Below are positions 34,605 through 44,811 of a DNA stretch of 64,000 bases, piece by piece. Source of the stretch: DASVTR01 sp036382855 (GTDB lineage: Bacteria; Acidobacteriota; Blastocatellia; Pyrinomonadales; Pyrinomonadaceae); assembly GCA_036382855.1 (NCBI GenBank), contig DASVPO010000024.1, positions 186,001 through 250,000 on the forward strand. Reading direction: 5' to 3'. The notes under the pieces were generated by a model, which was given only the letters and a program-made list of their open reading frames with translations, made no database searches and was not told the origin of the DNA. Both the position numbers and the translations under genes were made by a program. Each line of letters begins with the position of its first letter. Position 1 is the stretch's first letter.

Positions 34605-37388
34605 ATGTCCTACCGAAAACAGCTTACCCTGCTTCTCTCGCTCCTTTTGCTGGCCCTGCCGTTTGTCATTACACATGCTGCGGGCGGACAGTTGACAGGC
34701 ATTGTGACCGACCCGAAAGGCTCTGTCATTGTCGGCGCAAGTGTGACGGCGACTGCCGCCGCCGGCGACCAGAAATTTGCGGCGACGACGGATGATGAGG
34801 GCCGCTACAAATTCGCGAGCCTTCCGCCGGGCGCGTATCTCATCAGCGTCAAAGCTCCAGGCTTTAGCGAGGCGCGGCGCGAGGGCGTCCAGATCGCGGA
34901 AGATAAAGCGGCGACGCTCGACGTTAAGCTCGAAATCGCGCCCGTCGAAGGACTCGTGCCTGTCAGCGCAAGCGGCACAAAAGCAAATACTGATTCCGTC
35001 TACATGCAGTTGCGGCAGAAGTCCATTGGTCAGGATGCTTTCAGCGGAAGCGTTGCAACTGTTAACAACCTCGTTCTCAAACGCGATGCGGCTACCTTCA
35101 CGCTGCGCAGCGGCGAACTCTATTTTCTAAGCACAATCGAAGGCCGCAACGTCGGCGCGGTCTTCATAGGCGACGGCGAGTTGGGCCTCGTGCCGCCGAC
35201 GAATGTTGAAAAGGACAGTATCAGTATCTTCACGAAAGAGCCGGGGCTGCACGAGCAGTTCAACTCCCTCGTGCTGAGATTTACAGACCGCACGTTTGAG
35301 GAGATTAAGCAGTCGCCCAACGCACAGATGGCGACGGGCGGGGCGCAATCAGCGCGTGCGCGCGAACTCTATCGCGATAAGGAGACGCTTGCGCGCAAAG
35401 AACTCCGCACCAACCTTGACCTGCGCACGCTGGCAGACCTCTATGCGCCGGAGCGCCAAGGCTTCTTCATAGCCTTCATCAACGGCAAGCGTTTCGGCAA
35501 ACTCATTTACGACGTTGACCCGCTCGGCATCCCCGAAGTCGCCCCCGAAGAGGTGGCGCTCATCAGCTACGGCGAATCCGACGGCGGAATCTGGACTGCC
35601 TTTCATCTAGCGGAAGAGTACAGGCAAGGAACGGCCACAAGCTCGCAGGACACGCGCGTCTTCGATATTACACACCACAAGATTGACGGCACGATTCGCG
35701 GCACAAAGCTTCTGGCTGCCGACCATGTGACGTTTCGCTCGCTCGTCGCGGGCAGCCGCGTGCTGCCGTTTAATCTCTATCGCACGCTGCGCGTCAAGAG
35801 CGTGCAGGATGAGCAGAATCGCGAGTTGAGCTTTATACAGGAGTCGAAGGATGAAGACGCTGATTTCGCAGTCATCTTTCCGCAGGCTCTGGAGAAGGGA
35901 AGAGAATATAAGCTCTTGGTCCAGTATGAAGGCGAAGGCGCGATTCAGGATTCGGGCGGAGGCAACTACATACTGAATCCCGTTGCACGCCACACGTGGT
36001 ATCCGAACAACGGCGGCGTGCAGTTTGGCGACCGCGCGACGTTTGAAATGACGTTCCGTTATCCGAAGGGCAACATGTTTGTCGGCATCGGCGCGATCGA
36101 CCGGGCTGAAACGCAGGACGGCGACACAAAGGTTTCCAAGTGGACGAGCGGACGGACGGAGTTGGCCGTCGCGGGCTTCAACTACGGTAAGTTTAAGAAG
36201 AAAGAGTTGAGTGATGCGGACACGGGCCTCGCCCTTGAGTTCTACGCCAACGAGGAAGTGCCGGACGAGTTGAAAGAGTTGCAGATTTATCTGGACCGTC
36301 TTCAGACGCAGGGCGTGATGACGGGCACAACGCTCAGTTCCATCTCCACTTCGAGCATGGGCGGCGTCGCCTTAAACGACACGCAGAACGCGACGCGCAT
36401 CTACAGCGCCTACTTCGGCAAGCTGCCCTACACGCGCATCGCCATGACGCAGCAGCCCGCAGGCTTCTTCGGTCAGGCTTGGCCCACCCTTGTCTTCATG
36501 CCTTATCTTGCTTTCATTGACGGCACACAGCGCATGCAGCTTTTCGGAGCGCGCGGCGGCACGGACACATTCTGGCGGTACGTTGGGCCGCATGAAGTGG
36601 CGCATCAATGGTGGGGTCACATAGTCGGCTGGAACAGCTATCACGACCAGTGGATGAGCGAAGGCTTCGCGGAGTTTTCCACGTCGCTCTATGTGCAGTA
36701 TGTCAGAAAAGACCTGACCAAGTTTAACGACTACTGGGAAGAACAGCGCAAGCGGATAGTGGACGCGACCGAAGCGACTAAAGGCATCAAGCCCTACACC
36801 ATCGGCCCCGTCACACAAGGCTATCGCCTGAGCAACAGCAAGACGCGCGCCGCCTATCAGTATCTCGTTTATCCGAAGGGCGCTTACATTCTGCACATGA
36901 TACGGATGATGATGTTTGACCATCGCGGCGGCGGCGATGCCAAGTTTCGCGAGATGATGACGGACTTCGTCAGGACACACTACAACAAAGACATCTCGAC
37001 CGAAGACTTCAAAGCGGCAGTCGAAAAGTACATGCTGCCAGCTATGAATGTTGATAAAAACGGGCTGATGGATTGGTTCTTCAACGAGTGGGTCTACGGG
37101 ACGGAGATGCCCAGCTACCGTCTCGATTATTCGCTCAAGCCGGGGCCGGAAGGCAAGACGCTCTTGACGGCGCATGTCACGCAATCAGGCGTCTCGAAAG
37201 ACTTCGTGATGCTCGTGCCCATCTACGCAGACTTCGGCAAGGGCTGGACGCGGCTCGGCTCTGCCGTCATCGTCGGCAATTCTACGGTTGACCTGACGGA
37301 TGTGCCCCTGCCGCAATCACCGAAGCGCGTCACGCTCTGCGCACTCAACGACGTGCTGGCCGCAAGCATTGATGTCAATAAACGATGA
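34605..37388 (+). CDS. Secreted M1-family aminopeptidase with N-terminal carboxypeptidase-regulatory-like domain
   Basis: 927 residues from the ATG at 34605, which gives a clean signal peptide (MSYRKQLTLLLSLLLL, cleavage after about ITHA). Residues 30-110 are a CarboxypepD_reg-like beta sandwich (GQLTGIVTDPKGSVIVGASV, YKFASLPPGAYLISV). The peptidase motif HEVAHQWWGH is at 663-667, with WMSEGFAEF giving the third ligand, so the active site is intact. It should trim peptides in the periplasm or outside the cell. Compared with 44808-46643, which lacks the Glu, this one looks active. It is monocistronic with a gap of 340 bases after it. Confidence 0.92.
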   Translation: MSYRKQLTLLLSLLLLALPFVITHAAGGQLTGIVTDPKGSVIVGASVTATAAAGDQKFAATTDDEGRYKFASLPPGAYLISVKAPGFSEARREGVQIAEDKAATLDVKLEIAPVEGLVPVSASGTKANTDSVYMQLRQKSIGQDAFSGSVATVNNLVLKRDAATFTLRSGELYFLSTIEGRNVGAVFIGDGELGLVPPTNVEKDSISIFTKEPGLHEQFNSLVLRFTDRTFEEIKQSPNAQMATGGAQSARARELYRDKETLARKELRTNLDLRTLADLYAPERQGFFIAFINGKRFGKLIYDVDPLGIPEVAPEEVALISYGESDGGIWTAFHLAEEYRQGTATSSQDTRVFDITHHKIDGTIRGTKLLAADHVTFRSLVAGSRVLPFNLYRTLRVKSVQDEQNRELSFIQESKDEDADFAVIFPQALEKGREYKLLVQYEGEGAIQDSGGGNYILNPVARHTWYPNNGGVQFGDRATFEMTFRYPKGNMFVGIGAIDRAETQDGDTKVSKWTSGRTELAVAGFNYGKFKKKELSDADTGLALEFYANEEVPDELKELQIYLDRLQTQGVMTGTTLSSISTSSMGGVALNDTQNATRIYSAYFGKLPYTRIAMTQQPAGFFGQAWPTLVFMPYLAFIDGTQRMQLFGARGGTDTFWRYVGPHEVAHQWWGHIVGWNSYHDQWMSEGFAEFSTSLYVQYVRKDLTKFNDYWEEQRKRIVDATEATKGIKPYTIGPVTQGYRLSNSKTRAAYQYLVYPKGAYILHMIRMMMFDHRGGGDAKFREMMTDFVRTHYNKDISTEDFKAAVEKYMLPAMNVDKNGLMDWFFNEWVYGTEMPSYRLDYSLKPGPEGKTLLTAHVTQSGVSKDFVMLVPIYADFGKGWTRLGSAVIVGNSTVDLTDVPLPQSPKRVTLCALNDVLAASIDVNKR

Positions 37389-37404
37389 CGGCGGGCGCAG
37401 TAGC

Positions 37405-37476
37405 GATAAACGCTGAACGCTGAATGGCTGAATGGCTGACTCGAAGAGCAGTTGATTGTTCATTCCGCGTTTAGCG
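37405..37476. repeat. Inverted heptamer array (GCTGAAC/GCTGAAT type), copy F
   Basis: Left arm GATAAAC, GCTGAAC, GCTGAATG, GCTGAATG, GCTGAC (37405-37440); right arm TCATTCCGCGTTTAGCG (37460-37476) is a partial reverse complement. It follows the M1 peptidase stop. The remaining 250 bases before the bactofilin gene show no gene or RNA that I recognise. Confidence 0.65.
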
Positions 37477-37728
37477 CCAACGCGCTCTGCCTTCCTCCTT
37501 TTTTCTGGACAGGCTCGCCAACTTCGCATTATGATGGGCGCGAGTTCGAAGGGGATAGTCGTCCGGCTCGACCAACGAAGCCGATGATAGCCTGGGCCAG
37601 CAATCACGCGCTGGCTTTTTTAACCAACGTGCCACAATTTGCGCGTTTCATTGTTGCCTCATCCGGCACCACCGTCGCCCTGTGAAGTTTCCGAAAGCCA
37701 GTGCGACACAACATGCGGAGGTTTCGTT

Positions 37729-38427
37729 ATGCTCAGAATGGGAAAGAATCCGAAGGCTGACCAAGCCGATAATGAACACACGACCGACAATCCGGCCACA
37801 CAATACAATGCGTCTCAGCAGAATTATCAGCCCTACCAGAATCAGCAGGCGGCAGACACTCAATACAGGCCGCAGGCCGATACCGCCAGCACCTCGCGCC
37901 CCGTGACCGAGAGCGAATCGTTGGCGCGCGACATCAAGGATGGGGTTCTGAGCGGCTTTGTCGGCAACGGGACGACCCTCACGGGCGAAGCGAGCTTTAA
38001 GGGGATGCTGCGCGTGGACGGTCATCTGTCGGGACAGGTCAAATCCGAGGGCGGCACTTTAATCGTCGGCAACAACGGGCAGGTTGATGCGGACATCGCC
38101 GTGGCGGTCGCGACCATTCACGGCACGGTCAACGGCAACGTCACGGCCAGCCAGCGTCTCGAACTCGGCCGCGCAGCCAAAGTCAAAGGCGACATCGAAA
38201 CGCCGTCGCTCGTCATCGAGCAGGGCGCAACCTTCGAAGGCAGTTGCCGGATGATTCAACTCAGGGAAGCGCAGGATAAGAAGGCGATGGGCGCAGCGCG
38301 CGGCAATGGTGTGCTCGACACCACAGGCATCAAGCCAACGTCGGACACAGCCACATCTTCGACCACCGCGAACGACAGCACAGCCAAACAGGCCGAAACA
38401 TCGAAAGCCTCAAACGCCCCGACCTAA
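37729..38427 (+). CDS. Bactofilin-family cytoskeletal protein
   Basis: 232 residues from ATG 37729 with GCGGAGG seven bases upstream; an upstream in-frame start at 37639 is unlikely. The first 60 residues are polar, Gln/Asn-rich and disordered. The bactofilin beta-helix follows (VGNGTTLTGEASFKGMLRVDG, GTVNGNVTASQRLELG, VKGDIETPSLVIEQGATFEG). The C-terminal 50 residues are Thr/Ser/Ala-rich. Bactofilins polymerise without nucleotide and position envelope enzymes. A Rho-independent terminator follows at 38458. Confidence 0.92.
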   Translation: MLRMGKNPKADQADNEHTTDNPATQYNASQQNYQPYQNQQAADTQYRPQADTASTSRPVTESESLARDIKDGVLSGFVGNGTTLTGEASFKGMLRVDGHLSGQVKSEGGTLIVGNNGQVDADIAVAVATIHGTVNGNVTASQRLELGRAAKVKGDIETPSLVIEQGATFEGSCRMIQLREAQDKKAMGAARGNGVLDTTGIKPTSDTATSSTTANDSTAKQAETSKASNAPT

Positions 38428-38457
38428 AAGGCGCGTTCTCATCTGTAAAAGAGCAGG

Positions 38458-38487
38458 GGCGCTTTGAACGTGCATGTTCAAAGCGCC
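38458..38487 (+). terminator. Hairpin terminator after bactofilin gene
   Basis: GGCGCTTTGAAC and its perfect complement with a six-base loop GTGCAT; followed by TCTCGCTTTCTC, pyrimidine-rich but with few continuous T. Probably a terminator. Confidence 0.7.
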
Positions 38488-38614
38488 TCTCGCTTTCTCT
38501 ACTCGCGCGCGGAAGAGGCCAAATCCCTGTTCATTTGCTAAACTCTCAGTCGGGTTAGCGTTACTCTCATTTTAAGTTGCGCTCTGAATCGGCATCTCCG
38601 CTTTGAGAAGTTTT

Positions 38615-39505
38615 ATGGGAGTAATAAAAGTTGGCTTGTTGCAGATGACGGGCTGCGGTCTTGACCTTGGTGCAAACCTTGCCAAAGGAGCTCTCTTTTG
38701 TCGTCGTGCTCGTGAGATGAAGGCTGACATCGCGCTCTTTCCTGAAATGTGGAGCATCGGGATGACGTTTTACAATCGAGAGCAGGAAGGCGAGCGCGAA
38801 CGTTGGCAAGCGCAGGCCATTAATCGCGACGACCCGTTCGTGACACACTTCCGAGAGCTTGCCAGAGAACTAAGGATGGCGATTGCGCTCTCCTACCTCG
38901 AACGTTGGAACGGCGCTCCGCGCAACTCCGTCTCTCTGATAAATCGTCATGGCGAAATCGTGTTGACCTATGCGAAGGTTCATACGTGCGAGTTTGACCT
39001 GGAGGCTGCGCTCACGCCCGGCGACGATTTCCCAGTCTGCACGCTCGACACCGAACAAGGCGACGTGAAGGTAGGCTTTATGATTTGCTACGACCGTGAG
39101 TTTCCCGAGAGCGCACGGATTCTGATGTTGAAAGGCGCAGAACTCATCCTGACGCCGAACGCCTGTCAGCTTGACGACCCGCGCATCAGTCAGTTTAAAA
39201 CTCGTGCGTACGAAAACATGGTCGGCGTTGCAATGACCAACTACGCAGCCCCGCAGAACAACGGTCACTCCGTAGCCTTCGACGGAATCGCTTATCCCTT
39301 TACGGATGGCGATGCGCGCAACACGCTGATTGTCGAAGCTGGAGAACGCGAGGATGTTTATCTCGCATCGTTTGACATGGACGACATACGCGCCTACCGC
39401 GAGCGAGAGACTTGGGGCAACGCCTATCGCCGCCCGCGTCTTTACGGATTGCTCACCGCGACGGAAGTTGAGCCGCCCTTTGTGCGCAAGGATGCCACCC
39501 GATGA
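38615..39505 (+). CDS. Carbon-nitrogen hydrolase (nitrilase superfamily)
   Basis: 296 residues from ATG 38615 (the TTG at 38603 is possible). The catalytic triad is visible: E in ALFPEMWS, K in TYAKVHTCEFDLE and C in FMICYDREFPE. Nitrilase-superfamily members hydrolyse amides, nitriles or carbamoyl groups; the sequence resembles the carbamoyl-putrescine/omega-amidase type more than true nitrilases, but substrate is open. It lies 45 bases upstream of a molybdopterin oxidoreductase gene on the same strand and may share its transcript. Confidence 0.87.
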   Translation: MGVIKVGLLQMTGCGLDLGANLAKGALFCRRAREMKADIALFPEMWSIGMTFYNREQEGERERWQAQAINRDDPFVTHFRELARELRMAIALSYLERWNGAPRNSVSLINRHGEIVLTYAKVHTCEFDLEAALTPGDDFPVCTLDTEQGDVKVGFMICYDREFPESARILMLKGAELILTPNACQLDDPRISQFKTRAYENMVGVAMTNYAAPQNNGHSVAFDGIAYPFTDGDARNTLIVEAGEREDVYLASFDMDDIRAYRERETWGNAYRRPRLYGLLTATEVEPPFVRKDATR

Positions 39506-39550
39506 GAGCCAGAGAGAATCAAGTAATAGTTTGAAGGTGAACGACAAGAG

Positions 39551-41680
39551 ATGAGCCTGCAAATCGAGAAATCTGAAAACGGAAACGCGAATCGCGGCCA
39601 GACAATCGTCCGGGCCGCCTGTCCGCACGATTGCCCTGATACGTGTGCGATGCTGGTGACGGTCGAAGACGGACGCGCCGTGCGCGTCGCAGGAGACCCG
39701 GAGCATCCTTTCACGCGCGGCTTTCTCTGCACGAAGGTCGCCAACTACGAACAGCGCACGCACAGCCCCGACCGCATACGCACCTGCCTGCGTCGCACAG
39801 GCAAAAAAGGCTCAGGCCAATTTGAGGAGATAAGCTGGGAGGAAGCACTCAATGAAATCGCAGCACGCTTCTCCGAGCTTGCGCACTCAAGCGAGGGCGC
39901 AGAGACCATCATGCCTTACAGTTATTGCGGCACGATGGGCCTCGTCCAGTCGCAGTCAATGGATCGCCGCTTTTTTCATCGCCTCGGCGCATCACAACTC
40001 GAACGCACAATCTGCGCGTCCGCAGGAAGCGCTGGCTACAAGGCGACCATCGGCGCAACCATCGGCACAGACCCCGAAAGATTCAGAGACGCGCGGCTGA
40101 TTCTGCTCTGGGGCACAAACACGATTACGGCCAACGTGCACCTCTGGCCGGAAATCGCGGCGGCGCGTGCAAGCGGCGCTCGCGTCATCGCGATTGACCC
40201 GCGCCGCACGCGCACAGCCGACCAGTGTGACGAGCACATAGCTCTTCTGCCGGGAACAGACGCGGCGCTGGCGCTCGGAATCATGCACGTCATCTTCGCT
40301 GAAAGGTTGGAAGACGCCGATTATCTGGAGCGTTACACGGTTGGCGCTGAAGCCTTGCGCCGTCGCGCAAGCGAGTATCCGCCTGAGCGCGTCGCAGAAA
40401 TCTGCGGACTTGAGGCGCAGGAGATTGTGCGTCTCGCGCGTCTCTATGCGAGCGTGAAGCCGTCCGTGATCCGCATCAACTACGGCTTGCAGCGACACAA
40501 AGGCGGCGGGATGGCTGTCCGCGCGCTTAGTTGTTTGCCGGCGGTGGTGGGCGCATGGCGCGACCCAGCGGGCGGCATGCTGCTTTCGACGAGCGGCACG
40601 TTTCCCCTCAACTTCAACGTTCTCGAACGCCCAGACCTGATGCCTGTGCCCACCCCGCGCGTGCTCAACATGTCTGCGCTCGGTGATTGCCTGCTGAAGG
40701 TGAATGACCCGCCCGTGCGCGCGTTGTATGTCTATAACTCTAATCCGGCGGCAGTTGCTCCAGACCAGTCGAAGGTGCTCGAAGGCTTGCGGCGCGAGGA
40801 TTTGTTCACGGTCGTCCACGAGTTGTTTATGACAGACACCTGCGACTACGCAGACATCGTGTTGCCCGCAACCTCGCAGCTAGAGCAGTTTGATTTACAT
40901 AAGGCTTACGGTCATCTCTATCTCGTCATCAACGAACCTGCAATCGCTCCGCTTTACGAGTCGAAGTGCAATTCGGAAGTCTTCCGTCTCCTTGCTGCGC
41001 GGCTTGGGTTCGAGGAAGAATGTTTCAAGGATTCGGATGAGGACATCGCGCGGCAGGCGCTCGATACAGATCACAAGACTCTGGCGGGCATCACGCTTGA
41101 GCGTCTGCGCGAGCGCGGCTGGATGCGTCTCAACCTGCCCGACACTTTCGCGCCATTTGCAGAAGGTGGTTTCCCAACCGCTTCGGGAAAGTGTGAGTTG
41201 TATTCGGAGAAAGTTGAGGCCGGAGGTTTGGACGGCGTGCCAGATTTTATAGCGCCGAGTGAATCCGTGCAGAGCGCGCCTGAGTTGGCCGCGCGTTATC
41301 CGCTGGCGCTGATTAGCCCCGCTGCACACGCTTTTCTCAACTCAAGCTTCGCCAATCTGCCGAAGCAACTAAGACAGGAATTGCGCCCCTTCGTTGAAAT
41401 CAATCCTGTGGATGCTGCCGCGCGCGGTATTGAAACGGGGATGCGCGTGCGCGCCTTCAACGAGCGCGGCGCGTGTGAGCTTTCTGCGGTGGTGACGACG
41501 CGTGCGCGCGCAGGCGTCGTCGTCTCTCCTTCCGTCTGGTGGAACAAACTCTCGCCCGGACAGAAGAACATCAACCAGTTGACTTCACAAGCGCTCACGG
41601 ACATGGGCGGCGGCGCTACCTTCTACGACGCGCTCATCGAAATCGAGCGCATCGCGGAAGAAAGCGCGGCCGCAACTTAA
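39551..41680 (+). CDS. Molybdopterin oxidoreductase (formate-dehydrogenase/DMSO-reductase superfamily)
   Basis: 709 residues. The N-terminal [4Fe-4S] site is C24-x3-C28-x3-C32-x27-C60 (CPHDCPDTC ... GFLCTK). The pterin-binding core follows (LILLWGTNTITANVHLWPEI, VIAIDPRRTRTADQCDEHI, NYGLQRHKGGGMAVRAL), then the C-terminal cap with SLVWWNKLSPGQKNINQLT-like sequence. It has no twin-arginine signal, so it is cytoplasmic. Electron donor and substrate are unknown. No partner subunit or Mo-cofactor gene is nearby. It is convergent with the next gene, with a 17-base gap. Confidence 0.88.
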   Translation: MSLQIEKSENGNANRGQTIVRAACPHDCPDTCAMLVTVEDGRAVRVAGDPEHPFTRGFLCTKVANYEQRTHSPDRIRTCLRRTGKKGSGQFEEISWEEALNEIAARFSELAHSSEGAETIMPYSYCGTMGLVQSQSMDRRFFHRLGASQLERTICASAGSAGYKATIGATIGTDPERFRDARLILLWGTNTITANVHLWPEIAAARASGARVIAIDPRRTRTADQCDEHIALLPGTDAALALGIMHVIFAERLEDADYLERYTVGAEALRRRASEYPPERVAEICGLEAQEIVRLARLYASVKPSVIRINYGLQRHKGGGMAVRALSCLPAVVGAWRDPAGGMLLSTSGTFPLNFNVLERPDLMPVPTPRVLNMSALGDCLLKVNDPPVRALYVYNSNPAAVAPDQSKVLEGLRREDLFTVVHELFMTDTCDYADIVLPATSQLEQFDLHKAYGHLYLVINEPAIAPLYESKCNSEVFRLLAARLGFEEECFKDSDEDIARQALDTDHKTLAGITLERLRERGWMRLNLPDTFAPFAEGGFPTASGKCELYSEKVEAGGLDGVPDFIAPSESVQSAPELAARYPLALISPAAHAFLNSSFANLPKQLRQELRPFVEINPVDAAARGIETGMRVRAFNERGACELSAVVTTRARAGVVVSPSVWWNKLSPGQKNINQLTSQALTDMGGGATFYDALIEIERIAEESAAAT

Positions 41681-41697
41681 GCGAGGGGTGGGCCGGC

Positions 41698-42096
41698 TTA
41701 GTCTAAGTTGGCGATGAGAAGTGCGAGAATGCCGAGAACTGCTCCTGCTCCGATGCCGATGCCGAGGGCAAGATTTCTGGCCGTCGAATGTCCGCTGTTC
41801 TTTTCGACTTTGGCAACGTCCGTGTAGTTGATGACGTGTGGCTCGTTCGTCTTGCGGTCGCGAATCACGAAGTCATTGTCTCTGGCCTCCGTGATGTAGC
41901 CTTTTATCTTCGTTCCATCTTTCATGCGGACGGTCGCGCGGGCTTTCGCGCCGACGCCCAGTTTGGCAACCTTAATCTTAATCTCCTCTACCGTTTGCTC
42001 CTGCTTGACGGTTCGCGTGCGCGCCTGAGCGGGCACGACCAGAAAAACATTCGTCAGCAGCAGAACCAGAAAGAGCGACACGTATTTTTTGAGCAT
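41698..42096 (-). CDS. Secreted or membrane-tethered small protein with C-terminal helix
   Basis: 132 residues. A signal-like N-terminus (YVSLFLVLLLTNVFLVVPAQA) is followed by a beta-rich middle (GVGAKARATVRMKDGTKIKGYI, DNDFVIRDRKTNEPHVINYTDVAKVEK) and a Gly/Ala-rich hydrophobic tail (GIGIGAGAVLGILALLI). The middle looks like the small SM/LSM-like beta fold often seen in acidobacterial proteins, an impression only. It could be an inner-membrane lipoprotein-like protein. Convergent with the molybdopterin gene. Confidence 0.65.
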   Translation of the reverse strand: MLKKYVSLFLVLLLTNVFLVVPAQARTRTVKQEQTVEEIKIKVAKLGVGAKARATVRMKDGTKIKGYITEARDNDFVIRDRKTNEPHVINYTDVAKVEKNSGHSTARNLALGIGIGAGAVLGILALLIANLD

Positions 42097-42453
42097 TCAT
42101 CTTCTCCGGCGTTAGCAAGTTGTCGAATCAATCCATGGCACTAATGGCAAGAGTGATGCCGTAGCTTATGCTTCCTGATGTCGCCGTAAAAACGACGGCA
42201 GGCATCAGGCAAGCCAACGACTGCGCAGTAATAATCCGACAGGTGTCGGGTTTGCTGGAAGATGAGAGCGATTGTGACATTGATTTACAATTGCGCGCAA
42301 CCGCGAGTTCGGAGCGCTGCTTTGCGACTCCCGCCGGGCTTGACAGAAGCGGCGCGTCTCCACGATACATAAAAGCGTCAGTCTCCCCTGCTGGATGGCG
42401 CGACACAAGCCTTGAAGTGTTATTATGGGAGTGCTTGCCGCCAACCGTTGATT
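42097..42453. other. Intergenic region upstream of HEAT-cyclophilin gene
   Basis: About 357 bases. Two small hairpins are visible: GATGTCGCCGT...ACGACGGCAGGCATC near 42177-42208 and CCGACAGGTGTCGG near 42237-42250. No gene, riboswitch or terminator could be assigned. The upstream TTG at 42412 is a poorer start for the next gene than ATG 42454. Confidence 0.45.
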
Positions 42454-44811
42454 ATGATTAAAAATCGTCGTCTGAAAAATCATCGTAGCCGAAGGCTGCC
42501 GTCCGTTTGTCGTAGTCAAGCCTTTATCATCGCAACGCTGGCCTGCGCGCTCGTTCTCTTCTGGCAGAGCGATGCCGTGGCGCAGAAGAAACAGCAGTCG
42601 CCTGAGCGCGCGTCGAAGGGTGCGACGACGACGCGCGCGATTCCAAGCGAAGTGTTGCTGCGCATCGTGCGTGCGGAAGATGAACGACGCTGGGAGGCTT
42701 CGGATTTGGGCGTTCTGATGTTTGACAGAGACGCTCGCGTGCGCCGGCGTGCGGCGCTGGCCGCCGGTCGCATCGGAGACGAACGCGCCGTCGCCTCCCT
42801 GATTTCGTTGCTGCAAAACGACAGGGAAACGATGGTGCGTGCGATGGCCGCCTTCGCGCTCGGCGAAACGGAGTCGGCTGCGGCGGCAGATGCGGTTGGC
42901 GCACAGCTTTCAAACAAGTCTGACGAAGTGCGTGCGCGCGCCATTGAAGCGCTCGGCAAAATCGTCGCGGCGCTGCCGAAGGAAGATGAGGCGCGTGGTC
43001 GCACGCTCGGTGCAGCCATCTTGGGTGCGCTCGCGGCGGAAAGCAGTCGTGGGCCAAAGCCGGACAGGGATGTGATTCTGATGGGACTGACCGCTGTCCT
43101 GCGTGCGCGTCCAGAGAATGCCGGTCAGGTGGTCGCTCGTTTTCTAACGGACGCAGACTGGCGTATTCGCGCTGACGCAGGAAACACGCTCGCACGCCTG
43201 CGCGCCAAAGACGCAAGCGACAAATTGCGTGAGCTACTGCTCGGCGACACGAACGCCGTCGTGCGGGCCAATGCTGCGCGCGCACTCGGCGCGGCCGAAA
43301 ATCAAGCTGCCTTCGAGTCTCTGCTCAATCGCAGCATTAACGATACGGACGAACGTGTTCGCGTCAGCTCCATACGCGCTCTCGCACTTCTCAAGGATGC
43401 ACGGGCCGCTGGCCCATTGTTGCAGCGTGCGGCTGCGCTGACGGCCTCTTATCTGGCGGCGAAGACGAGCAATGTGGCACGCCCTGCGGAGTTGGGCGAG
43501 TTGCTTGAGATAGCGACCGCGCTCAGCCGTGTGCTGCCGAACACGGCTGATGCGCGCGCCGTCGCATGGCTGCGAGAGTTTCGCACGGCCGAAGGCGCTA
43601 CGAACCCCGAAATCGAGATTGCCTTCGCGCGCATCGCGCCCGCCATCTATTTGCGCGAGAGCAATCCTGAAAGGCTTGCGGGCAGCATGCCGCGCGGAAG
43701 TGGTGGCGGCGCGGCTAGAAACTGGCGGCAGGTTTCGAGTCTGGCGCAGGGCCTCGGCGATTTCGCAGCGATGACTGCCGAAGCATCAGGCAGCACCATC
43801 GTCAGCCTACAGGCCGACGCGCAGATTGCTTTGCGCTCCATGCTCGACGATGCGAGCACGCCTGCGCTCGCCACGCCCGATGTGCTGACGGCGCTCGCAG
43901 CCTTCAAGCCAAACGATCTGGGCCAAGTGTTGCGCGGCAAGTTAACGGACAAGGATGTCGTCGTGCGTGCGACCGCCGCGCAGTTGTTAAGCGAGTTAGC
44001 GCCGGATGAAGCGAACGCGCGCGCTTTGATAGCGGCGCTGCCCGGCACACAGCAGGACGAATTGAACGACGCCGCGCTCGCGATTCTGGACGCGCTCGGC
44101 AAACAGAAGACAGCAGCCGCCAACGAAGCGCTCAAGACCGCGCTTAACTCGACCGATTATCTTGTTCGCCGTCGTGCTGCCGCGCTTCTGAAGGAGAACG
44201 GTGCGGGCGATTTTCTGGCGCGCGTCGCGACCGTGCAAACCAATCACACGCCCGCCGATTACGAGCGTGCGCTGGCGAGAATTGACAGGCAAGTGCAGGC
44301 CACAGTTGCGACCGACAAGGGCGCTTTCGTCATCGAACTACTGCCGGAAGATGCGCCGCTCACGGTTGACAGCTTCGTACAGTTGGCCCGTCGCGGCTAC
44401 TTCAACAACATTACGTTTCATCGAGTCGTTCCAAACTTCGTCGTGCAGGGCGGCGACCCGCGCGGCGACGGCAACGGCGGCCCCGGCTACCAGATTCGCT
44501 GCGAAATCAACGAAGCGCGCTACGAGCGCGGCGCGGTCGGCATGGCGCTCTCCGGCAAAGACACGGGCGGCTCGCAGTGGTTCGTCACACATTCGCCTCA
44601 GCCCCACCTTGACGGCGGCTATACGGTCTTCGGTCGCGTCCGCGAAGGCATGGAGACGGTTGACCGCATCATGCGCGGCGACGTGATCCGCAGTATTATC
44701 ATCACGGAAAACGCGCGCCCCGCAGCAGCAAGCGCCACGGAAAATCGCAGCAAGACGGAGAAGAAAACTCCTGCCGCCAACACGAAGAAGAAGAAACGAG
44801 CCGAGAATTGA
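42454..44811 (+). CDS. Secreted HEAT-repeat protein fused to a cyclophilin-type peptidyl-prolyl isomerase
   Basis: 785 residues. Signal peptide at about 20-43 (AFIIATLACALVLFWQSDAVAQ). Residues about 60-610 are HEAT repeats, e.g. RVRRRAALAAGRIGDERAVASL, VRAMAAFALGETESA, VVRANAARALGAAENQAAFESLL. The C-terminal 170 residues are a cyclophilin domain (ITFHRVVPNFVVQGGDPRGDGNG, SQWFVTHSPQPHLDGGYTVFGRV). Cyclophilins speed X-Pro isomerisation, so this is probably a periplasmic folding factor with a HEAT docking scaffold. The next gene starts at or before its stop, so the two are coupled. Confidence 0.9.
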   Translation: MIKNRRLKNHRSRRLPSVCRSQAFIIATLACALVLFWQSDAVAQKKQQSPERASKGATTTRAIPSEVLLRIVRAEDERRWEASDLGVLMFDRDARVRRRAALAAGRIGDERAVASLISLLQNDRETMVRAMAAFALGETESAAAADAVGAQLSNKSDEVRARAIEALGKIVAALPKEDEARGRTLGAAILGALAAESSRGPKPDRDVILMGLTAVLRARPENAGQVVARFLTDADWRIRADAGNTLARLRAKDASDKLRELLLGDTNAVVRANAARALGAAENQAAFESLLNRSINDTDERVRVSSIRALALLKDARAAGPLLQRAAALTASYLAAKTSNVARPAELGELLEIATALSRVLPNTADARAVAWLREFRTAEGATNPEIEIAFARIAPAIYLRESNPERLAGSMPRGSGGGAARNWRQVSSLAQGLGDFAAMTAEASGSTIVSLQADAQIALRSMLDDASTPALATPDVLTALAAFKPNDLGQVLRGKLTDKDVVVRATAAQLLSELAPDEANARALIAALPGTQQDELNDAALAILDALGKQKTAAANEALKTALNSTDYLVRRRAAALLKENGAGDFLARVATVQTNHTPADYERALARIDRQVQATVATDKGAFVIELLPEDAPLTVDSFVQLARRGYFNNITFHRVVPNFVVQGGDPRGDGNGGPGYQIRCEINEARYERGAVGMALSGKDTGGSQWFVTHSPQPHLDGGYTVFGRVREGMETVDRIMRGDVIRSIIITENARPAAASATENRSKTEKKTPAANTKKKKRAEN